Of a DNA stretch of 64,000 nt, positions 53,981 to 64,000 are shown in pieces. Source of the DNA: Hypericum androsaemum (taxonomy: Eukaryota > Streptophyta > Magnoliopsida > Malpighiales > Hypericaceae). The stretch lies in the NCBI GenBank assembly GCA_963995505.1, contig OZ023186.1, positions 4,340,001-4,404,000 on the forward strand, written 5' to 3'. The translations under genes were made by a program, and so were the position numbers. Numbering within the stretch: position 1 is the stretch's first letter; the number at the start of each line of letters is the position of its first letter. The notes under the pieces are model-generated. The model was not told the origin of the DNA and did no database searches. It saw only the letters and a program-made list of their open reading frames with translations.

Positions 53981-54451
53981 GTTTAGCTTTGATCGGATTC
54001 CAAAGAACAGCCCGTTCATGGTTATCATGTTTAGCTTTGATATGTATTTATAGATGCCTTTGGACAGTGTATATTTCTGACGACCAAAACCACTCAGATT
54101 AAATTTCATCCAATGTAATCATATCATCAATGTTAGTGGGGTGACATTAATATGAATAGTGTAGGTATGGAATGAGAGTAATCCTGCATTATTTTACTTT
54201 CCTAAATATGTCTGGAGTTTCCTTCAAAAGAGAATAACCATACTTGCTTTCCATATGAAGATTTTGCTTTCCAAATCTAGCTTCAAATCCAATTATAGTG
54301 TGTCAATAACTTGCCAAATTTTGGTATCGTTGGACACCACCTTTTAAAGGTCCCAAATATAGATTTAGATGCAACATGAGTGTATCAATAACTTACCAAA
54401 ATTTTGTGTTGTTGGATAATTTTGCCACATTTTAAAGGTTCTAAATATGGG
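53981..54451. other. Upstream spacer of copy C
   Basis: Contains the promoter flank shared with copies A and B (54066-54240). An upstream in-frame ATG (minus strand, MNGLFFGIRSKLN) exists, but it is absent from copy B and sits close to the TATA position, so the downstream ATG is preferred. Confidence 0.5.
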
Positions 54452-54872
54452 GATTGGATTTGGTCCTGGATGTGTAAAACACGTCAGGACCATCCTGGAT
54501 AGAAGGGCAGCCGAATTGGCCCAAAAACTACAACCGGCGACGCCACATCAAACCCCAACGAATCCCACGAAACCAGATGAATCCCGCAAAACCATGCGAC
54601 GCTACCCACAACGACGTCAATATGAGCGATTGGGTAATTCGATAATTAAAGTAGGGATCAAACTCGTGGTATTAAATGGTAATTGATGTTATTAAATTGT
54701 CTACCCGGTTATATTAAATGGTCTACCGGTTATATAAATGGTCTACTAAGTTATGATAAAATGGTATACCCGGTTATATTAAATGGTCTATCTATTTATG
54801 TTAAAATGGTCTAGCAAATAGGCCATCTAGGACTGTCCTCAAATAGACCTTCCAGGACCAAATCAGTCGGGT
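54452..54872. mobile_element. Small TIR element with 24-bp minisatellite
   Basis: Left end GATTTGGTCCTGGATGTG and inverted right end TGATTTGGTCCTGGAAGGTC. The core (54665-54830) is a tandem repeat of about six units of AAATGGTCTACCCGGTTATA. The right end overlaps the left end of the next element. Confidence 0.5.
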
Positions 54873-55328
54873 TTGGATTGGGTACGGAATGAAGAAATCA
54901 TTTAGAACAGTTTGGAGTGAAGGGGGGACCGCGCTGGTAAGCACAGTTATGTGATACTGGCATGCGCAGTTATGTGATAATGGCATGTGTATTTGTGACA
55001 CCGGCAAGTCCCGTTTATGATACTGGCGCACATGGCTTTTTATATTTTGGTCCCCGTATTTTAGCATTTTTACAAAAAAGTTATACTGGCATGCGCAGTT
55101 ATGTGATACTGGCATGCACTGTTATGTGTTACTGGCATGCGCAGTTATGTGTTACTGCCATGCGCAGTTATGTCATAGTGACATTTGTTTCAGGCCTGTG
55201 TTTGTGCGTGACTTTTTTTATTTTGGTCCCTGTATTTTAGTATTTTTCCAAAAAAACTTCCGTGTATTTTCATTCCGAACGGTTCGAAATTCTGGTATTC
55301 CGTACCCAATCCATACCCAATCAGGTCC
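54855..55328. mobile_element. TIR element with minisatellite core (copy 2)
   Basis: Left end GGACCAAATCAGTCGGGTTTGGATTGGGTACGGAAT, first part GGACCAAATCAGTCGGGTTT; the inverted right end reads GGACCTGATTGGGTATGGAT then TGGGTACGGAAT. The core has about eight units of TACTGGCATGCGCAGTTATG (54938-55010, 55080-55185). The inner right end CCGTTCGGAATGAAAATAC is shared with the element at 4573-4900. Confidence 0.65.
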
Positions 55329-55652
55329 CCTAAATATGTATGGATTTTTCTCCTAAATGGAATGACCATACTTGCTTTCCATATAAAGACTTTGCTTTCC
55401 AAATCTAGCTTCAGGTGCAATACGAGTGTAATAATAACTTACCAAAATTTGGTCTCGTTGATAGCTTTTGAAAAATCATATCCGACTCAAAATTAGATTA
55501 GTTGGTCGAATATTATCAAAAAATATGGATGAGCGGTCAATGAAAGAAATATGCAAGTAGCTTTGCACCAGCTAAAAATATTTACATCAATTAGTGAGAG
55601 CGTTGGTCTAACTTAACCAAAGAGTCTCGAGTTTGAATTCTTAGAACACAAC
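55329..55652. other. Spacer, partly shared with copy D upstream region
   Basis: Blocks such as GCTTTCCATATAAAGACTTTG and ATGAAAGAAATATGCAAGT recur near 63010-63125, so this belongs to the array spacers. No gene. Confidence 0.5.
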
Positions 55653-56474
55653 TAGGGATGGAAATTTGACCCTTATCCTGAGGGTCTACCTGGGTCTTAG
55701 ACCCTTCATCGGGTCCAGACCCAGATCCTGCCCGAATCCTTATTTTGTAAAAGGATAAGGGGTTGGATATGGACCCATAGGATCCTACCCAATTTTTAAA
55801 AAAATATTAAAATAACATATAAATATATTAATTACTAAAGTTAGTACCAAATTCTCATCACAACCTACCCAAATAGGAATTTTTTTATAAGTAACTTTTA
55901 TTCATTCAAGTTGGTATAAATACCATGGTACCAAAATGTCAAAGTACCAAAGTTACATCTTATTTGGTAATGATACCGAAGTATCAAATATCAAGATATT
56001 ACAACTGGTAAAGAACGTGAACACCTATTCAACCAAAAAAAATACCTATTAAGTAGGTTCCAGCTGATGCCCTTGACGCTTTAGATATCCGAGAGAAACT
56101 AACAAATTGCCAAAGGAGGAATGATGAAGAAGCTTTAACCTACATAATGTTAATTCAACTTTCTAATATATTCTACCCTTCAATTGTTATATTAATTTGT
56201 AGTTTTTAGCGAAAGAATAAATTGCATTCATATTTTTTGAGTGCTTCGCTATTGCGAATAAGTATGGCTTGATTTTCAAAAAATATTTAATTTTTAAATA
56301 ATATATACCCGCGAGTCGCCCGAATCCTGCCCAATTTTTAAGAATCGAATCGAATCCTATCCAGATCCTTATTTTTAAAGAAGATAATGGTAAGGATTTG
56401 GGTCGACCTTCACAAAAGAGGGCAAGATCTGGGTCCTATAGATCCTACCCGGATCCTATCCATTGCTATTCCTA
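55653..56474. mobile_element. Non-autonomous hAT-like element
   Basis: TIRs TAGGGATGGAAAT and, inverted, TAGGAATAGCAAT match at 10 of 13 positions. The 8-bp flanks AACACAAC (55645-55652) and AACACAGC (56475-56482) match at 7 of 8. Both size and spacing fit the hAT superfamily. Subterminal GGGTCTAGACCC and GATCCTACCC motifs repeat at both ends. No transposase. Confidence 0.7.
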
Positions 56475-56482
56475 AACACAGC

Positions 56483-57320
56483 AAGTTTAAATACTCGTGG
56501 AGAAACTTTGACATCTTTCAGAGGTCTCCCAACTCAAACCTAAATTAGTCGACACAATTGAGTACAAACCAAATAAAGAAAATAGCTTGCACCATCAGAG
56601 GCCTTAAAATTTCAAGAAGAGTACTATAAGTTAATTATATTAATATTAGAACATCGCTATTTACAAGTATGCTGAATTTATCTAAAAATGAAAATTCTTA
56701 TATCAAATTAGATTGATAGTTTATTGTTACTGGTACTCCTCGTGTCTCTAAAATCAAAGTCCATTTGATGGATTCCATGAGTATTGAAGATTAAAATACA
56801 CTCGTGTCTATAAAGTATGGCCAAATTAACACTTTCACAATAAATTGCAGCAAATGGCAAATAGTAGGTAACAGTAACACCAAGAAGAATTAAAAAAAAA
56901 GATACCCAATTTTCCCATTCTCACCCAAAACCCCAAACCCACCACTGTTTATCTCCGTAATTGCCGAGCTGGGTGGAACACAGGCGAGATCTGGTTGACG
57001 CCGAACACCACCACCAAGTCGAGGGAGAGCTGGACGGAGCCGCCGAGCACGACAAGATCATCGAATCCCTCTTCTATTTCTCTCTCTCCAAATTAGGGTT
57101 TCCACTGGATTACTTATCCTCATTCGTACTTTCGCAGATTTAGCTAATACAAACACATGAAAGATGCATTGTCAGTTCAGAGGCGGTCTATTTTTGTTCA
57201 TAACAAGACCGAGAGAGTGGAAACCGTATGGATGGAGATAGACCTGTCCAACAACATGAACAATTTTTTTTGCACATGCTGATGTTTCAGGAACATTATA
57301 AGCTGGTTTTTATTCATTTG
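56483..57320. other. Spacer and 3' flank of copy D
   Basis: 56940-57145 is GC-richer with an open frame (MPSWVEHRRDLVDAEHHHQV) and could be a captured exon, but no motif supports it. 57215-57320 matches the 3' flanks of copies B and C. Confidence 0.4.
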
Positions 57321-57603
57321 TGTTAGGAATTTAGCAATCAAGAGAACAAGATCGCACAAAGAACACGGAACTAGAGAATTACGTGGTTCGGCCTAATGCC
57401 TACGTCCACGGTGAGAAAGGAGAACTTTTATTGATGGATCCGAGTCACAAAGCAATACAAAACCTTAGGGTAACATGTCTTTATATAGAGACAAACCCTT
57501 GGTGTACAAGTAACCTATCTAGGTCTAATTAGGAGTCCAGAATCTAGTCAGAATAGGAATAGGAATAGGAAATAAGTCTTTCCTATTTCTCGCCATCCCA
57601 ACA
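57321..57603 (-). repeat. 3' LTR of gag-only copia, copy 2
   Basis: Pairs with 59434-59716 and is nearly the reverse complement of 29560-29841. Confidence 0.9.
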
Positions 57604-58005
57604 ATCTCCACCTTGGCGAGAAATCATCTCGTGGAAGAACCATGAAGCTCCACCCGAACTTCAACAAACTCCACCTTGACAAAACACCGCCCCATGAAGA
57701 ACCATGAGATCTTGCAAAACCAATCCAACTCCACCGACTCCATCTCGGACCATAGATAACTGCATCAATAAGACCATCTCAACTTTCTCTTCACCTTTTG
57801 TTCAATCACTTGGAGCCAGCCCCCAAGCTCGAGCTTCTGAGATTGCTTGGCCTATTCTCTCCAACCTCCATCGAACTCCAACTAGCAAGTCCACCTGCTG
57901 AAGCAAACTTGTGACCAATAGATGCGCTCTCTATTTTTCGGTCAACCCCATGCTCTGCAACCTCGAACTGCCACGAACTCCACCGTTCGGCCTTGAGTGA
58001 GATAC

Positions 58006-59406
58006 CTAATTCGCCCGTGGTGCTACCAACGGCTTCGTATTCCCCATGCAAAACCTACCCAACACCTTTGACGTGCACGTCCTTTTAGACAACCATAGCG
58101 GGAACTTGCTAACTTTGTCTTTGCGAATCTCAACTCTACTCAAACCATTCATGTCAAGCTTTTGCTCCATCACATAAGAGCTTTTCTCCCCTCTATCAGA
58201 ACCCAAAGAGGTGACTCCACCTACAACCGTGTTCCCCACTAACCTGTAGGTGTTTCTAGCATTCCTTTCACCCTTCATCACCACCACAGCATCCTTCTCC
58301 ACCTCCATTAGCCCGCCTACAATATTATAGTTGTACCCACTATAATCCAAGGCTCCTAACGAGATCAAATTCCTCTCCAACTTTGGAACATGCCTAACCC
58401 CACACAATTTTCTCTCAACACCATCCCACATCTTAATTCGGATATCACCTATGCCAGCAATTCTACAAGTAGAACCATCACCCATAGTCACCATACCTGA
58501 ATCAATGAACTTGTAGGTGTCGAACCACCCTCTCTTGGGCGTCATGTGGAAAGAGCAAGCGCTATCCAAAATCCAGGAAACAGAATGCTTTGGACTTGAC
58601 AAAACAGAAAGAAGATCACCATCTGACCCGTCCGAATGTGAGGCCACATTCACAGAACCTGATCCTTTTTCCTCGCGATCCCGAGTTCTTCTTGGACAAT
58701 CCTTCTTCACGTGCCCTTTTTCTCTGCACTCGAAGTGATTTCCCTTGAACCTCCTTGACCACGACTTGGATCCCTTCCCGTCTTTTGCTCCACTATGATT
58801 ACCATGGCTACCCCTCACAACCAGCCCTTCCGCTTGTTCATCGCCATTTTTTCTTCTTTGACGAAACCCTAGCAGAGCACTTGTGATATCTTCCAACACC
58901 AGGGACTCCTTCCCCCAAGTTAAAGTTGTAACCAAATTTTTGTAAGAGCCAGGTAAAGAATTCAGCAGCAACAATGCCTTGTCTTCTTCCTCGAACTTCA
59001 CATCAACCTTTCTCAAGTCGCTCACAAGTTGACTGAAACCATTAATGTGTTGGCTCAAATCCAAGCCCTCCTTCATCTTGAGTCCGTACAATCTTTGCTT
59101 AAGATAAAGCTTGTTCGACAAAGACTTAGACATATACCTTGCCTCCAATTTCTTCCATACCTCAGCTGGTGACTCCTCATCCATGACGTGATATATCACA
59201 TCATCCGCCAAGCACAAGCGAATTATCGCCACCGCCTTGGCCCCCATCTCCTTCCACTCTTGCTCCTCCATCTTCTCGGGCTTCTTCTCCGAGAGCGCGA
59301 TGACCATCCCTTGTTGCACGAGGAGATCCTTGACACGCCTTTGCCATAACCCAAAATTCGAAGAACCATCGAATTTCACAAGAGCAAACTTTGCGCCGTC
59401 CGTCAT
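58006..59406 (-). CDS. Copia gag-protease, uninterrupted frame
   Basis: 466 codons starting at the ATG at 59406 (MTDGAKFALVKFDG), with the gag core (YMSKSLSNKLYLKQRLYGLK), a zinc-knuckle region and the protease-like LDSACSFHMTP. Open throughout, unlike the copy at 29870. But the first zinc-knuckle Cys is His here (HFECREKGHVKKDC) and a Gly is Arg, so RNA binding may be impaired. The frame ends at LVAPRAN, where copy 1 continues because its codon is not a stop. No RT, integrase or RNase H follows. Confidence 0.85.
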   Translation of the reverse strand: MTDGAKFALVKFDGSSNFGLWQRRVKDLLVQQGMVIALSEKKPEKMEEQEWKEMGAKAVAIIRLCLADDVIYHVMDEESPAEVWKKLEARYMSKSLSNKLYLKQRLYGLKMKEGLDLSQHINGFSQLVSDLRKVDVKFEEEDKALLLLNSLPGSYKNLVTTLTWGKESLVLEDITSALLGFRQRRKNGDEQAEGLVVRGSHGNHSGAKDGKGSKSWSRRFKGNHFECREKGHVKKDCPRRTRDREEKGSGSVNVASHSDGSDGDLLSVLSSPKHSVSWILDSACSFHMTPKRGWFDTYKFIDSGMVTMGDGSTCRIAGIGDIRIKMWDGVERKLCGVRHVPKLERNLISLGALDYSGYNYNIVGGLMEVEKDAVVVMKGERNARNTYRLVGNTVVGGVTSLGSDRGEKSSYVMEQKLDMNGLSRVEIRKDKVSKFPLWLSKRTCTSKVLGRFCMGNTKPLVAPRAN

Positions 59407-59433
59407 CCTCCAACCCAAGCTCTTGATACCAAT

Positions 59434-59716
59434 TGTTAGGAATTTAGCAACCAAGAGAATAAGATCGCACAAAGAACATGGAACAAGAGAATTACGTGGT
59501 TCGGCCTAATGCCTAAGTCCACGGTGAGAAAGGAGAACTTTTATTGATGGATCCGAGTCACAAAGCAATACAAAACCTTAGGGTAACATGTCTTTATATA
59601 GAGACAAACCCTTGGTGTACAAGTAACCTATCTAGGTCTAATTAGGAGTACAGAATTTAGTCAGAATAGGAATAGGAATAGGAAATAAGTCTTTCCTATT
59701 TCTCGCTATCCCAACA
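59434..59716 (-). repeat. 5' LTR of gag-only copia, copy 2
   Basis: Pairs with 57321-57603. Confidence 0.9.
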
Positions 59717-59766
59717 ATTTGAATGAAATGGAAGATAACAATTCACGATTTTGTTTGGAGCCTAAC

Positions 59767-62837
<3,071 letters not shown>

Positions 62838-63640
62838 GTTTAGCTTTGGTCGGATTCCGAAGAACAGCCCGTTCATGGCCTGATATATATTGACGTACTT
62901 ATGACAGTGTACATCAAATGCAAGCGTATCATCAAAATCTGTCCGGAATCCCTGGGTTATTTTACTTCCCTAAATATGTTTGGAATTTCCGCTAAAAGAG
63001 AATGACCTTTCTTGCTTTCCATATAAAGATTTTGCTTTCAAAATCTAGCTTCAGGTGCAATTAATTGTGTCAATAACTTGCCAATAATTTGGATGACCGG
63101 TCAATGAAAGAAATATGCAAGTGGTTTTGTACCAACCAACAACCACTCAAATTAACGGGTAAGGGTGTTGATTTTTTTTAAACAAGAGATATCGAGTTTA
63201 AATTCATTAAATATCTATTGAAAGAAATTTAATGAATTTAAACTCGATATCTCTTGTTTAAAAAAAATCATCTATTGAAAGAAATTTACCATATTTCAAA
63301 GGACCTACCTAACTTGAAACTTAATTAATTATCATAGTTAAGTGTCCGAAAACCGGATGACGAGAATTTACATATTTACTGAGTTGAAATTTTTGATTCA
63401 ATATAGAGATTCTAACATAATATCATAACAGATTAATCTAGTAATTTTTTATTATTTGCACTCGTCTTCCTCGTCAAGCTACCTGTTTCAGGGAGAGGCC
63501 ATGGTATCCAGAAGTAATCAAATTTAAAGGCTGAGAAGGCGATAAGAAGAGACCCTTTCAGAAAAAAAATTGGTCATATTTGGACCGACGAGTCTAATCA
63601 GCATTGACCATTGATCCAACTGTTCTCTACGTTATTGTCA
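62838..63640. other. Spacer between copies D and E
   Basis: Includes the copy D promoter flank, the long palindrome at 63170-63269 and T-rich sequence. No gene. Confidence 0.5.
63170..63269. repeat. Perfect 42-bp inverted repeat with 16-nt loop
   Basis: Arm 63170-63211 (GATTTTTTTTAAACAAGAGA...) is the exact reverse complement of 63228-63269. The loop-proximal text CTATTGAAAGAAATTTA recurs just outside the second arm (63272-63288). Confidence 0.95.
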
Positions 63641-64000
63641 TCACCTTATGGTATGCACGACTATGGGAGTTCTAACATTGTGAATACCATCAGACCACAC
63701 GAGAGCTACTGATTCGAATTCACCCGATTTAATGCCTTTACCTGAAACGGTGACGTTAAAAGCTTTCTTCTCCTTCAACGACTTAAAGGAGAGGACCTGA
63801 GGTTCCACTTTAACATCGAATTTTTGGCTTGGAGAAACCTTTGCCTGGTAAGTGGAATTGGCCACTCCAACGTTGGTCACTGTTCTTAGGAACCTGAGCG
63901 TGAAAGGAGTGTCTTGGTTCACTTTAGCTGTCAAAGAAGGGTAGTTGAAGTCCAAGACCGGACCCTCAACACTTCCTCTTGGGCAAGTGCTATTACCTCC
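63641..64000 (-). CDS. Cucumisin/SBT4-like subtilase, copy E, last exon (partial)
   Basis: The window ends inside the last exon of another array member. It encodes the fibronectin-III-like C-terminal domain ([51 protein letters not shown]) and stops after IR. It is nearly identical to the last exon of copy A, with only a few differences over about 360 bp, and clearly closer to A than to its neighbour D. The catalytic exons lie beyond the window. Family certain; intactness unknown. Confidence 0.85.
   Translation of the reverse strand, partial: GGNSTCPRGSVEGPVLDFNYPSLTAKVNQDTPFTLRFLRTVTNVGVANSTYQAKVSPSQKFDVKVEPQVLSFKSLKEKKAFNVTVSGKGIKSGEFESVALVWSDGIHNVRTPIVVHTIR

Larger units (their letters stand above)
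57321..59716 (-). mobile_element. Non-autonomous copia LTR element (gag-protease only), copy 2
   Basis: LTRs at 57321-57603 (3') and 59434-59716 (5'), 283 bp each with eight differences. Target duplication ATTTG (57316-57320, 59717-59721). Same family as 29560-32048 but in the opposite orientation. Primer-binding site TTGGTATCAAGAGC next to the 5' LTR. No polymerase genes. It sits about 50 bp past the stop codon of subtilase D, in its probable 3' UTR, in the same sense. Confidence 0.92.

Noticed and set aside
53981..54019. Upstream in-frame ATG (MNGLFFGIRSKLN) as start of subtilase C
   Set aside because: It is absent in copy B, would place charged residues before the signal peptide, and lies near the expected transcription start.
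56961..57143. 60-codon frame MPSWVEHRRDLVDAEHHHQV
   Set aside because: GC-richer than its surroundings but no domain, splice or promoter support; noted only as a possible captured exon.

Overview
This is a nuclear DNA window from a flowering plant, most likely a core eudicot. GT-AG and GC-AG introns, plant-only families (MLO, cucumisin-type subtilases, DUF760 plastid protein, RMA-type RING ligase), Ty1/copia LTR elements, Mutator-like and hAT-like elements and AT-rich spacers all point that way. The species cannot be named from the sequence.

Left half (1-22 kb), ordinary single-copy genes separated by small DNA transposons. It starts with the 3' end of a clade-I MLO gene (1-479, +) whose tail lacks the usual calmodulin-binding segment. 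Next come an intronless SIN3/PAH-like gene cut short before the rest of the corepressor domain (2226-3374, +), a decayed small secreted-peptide-like gene (3607-4074, -), a small single-pass membrane protein gene (7160-7552, +), a complete ten-exon choline-transporter-like gene CTL1/SLC44 (10791-14435, +), a complete three-exon chloroplast DUF760 gene of the UV-B-induced At3g17800 type (15208-16666, -), and a RING membrane-anchor E3 ligase of the RMA type (20914-21693, +). Long-TIR Mutator-like elements with 9-bp target duplications sit at 5527-7095 and 17174-18201. Smaller TIR-like elements, several with minisatellite cores, lie between genes.

Right half (22-64 kb), a minus-strand tandem array of cucumisin/SBT4-like subtilases that has been heavily hit by transposons. 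Copy A (22438-25346) has an open reading frame across nine exons but a GA instead of GT/GC donor in intron 1. Copy B (27987-33507) is split inside its catalytic-domain exon by a 2.5-kb copia element that carries only gag and protease. Fragment F (about 41690-43140) is a relic of the last exon, split by a 1.1-kb TIR element. Copy C (46161-53980) keeps all nine exons in frame, but a 4.7-kb copia element sits 10 bp from an intron acceptor. Copy D (59767-62837) has a frameshift in its PA-domain exon and a second gag-only copia element just past its stop. Copy E (63641 to the window end) is seen only as its last exon and is nearly identical to that of copy A. The spacers were duplicated with the genes, so some copies serve as empty sites that prove insertions, including a gene-fragment-carrying Pack-MULE at 44241-45664 and a 6.1-kb decayed copia at 35405-41487.

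The array reads as a protease cluster eroding by insertion, frameshift and splice-site change, with A and C the only copies in view that still have complete frames. I see no bacterial-style operon, CRISPR array or RNA gene.
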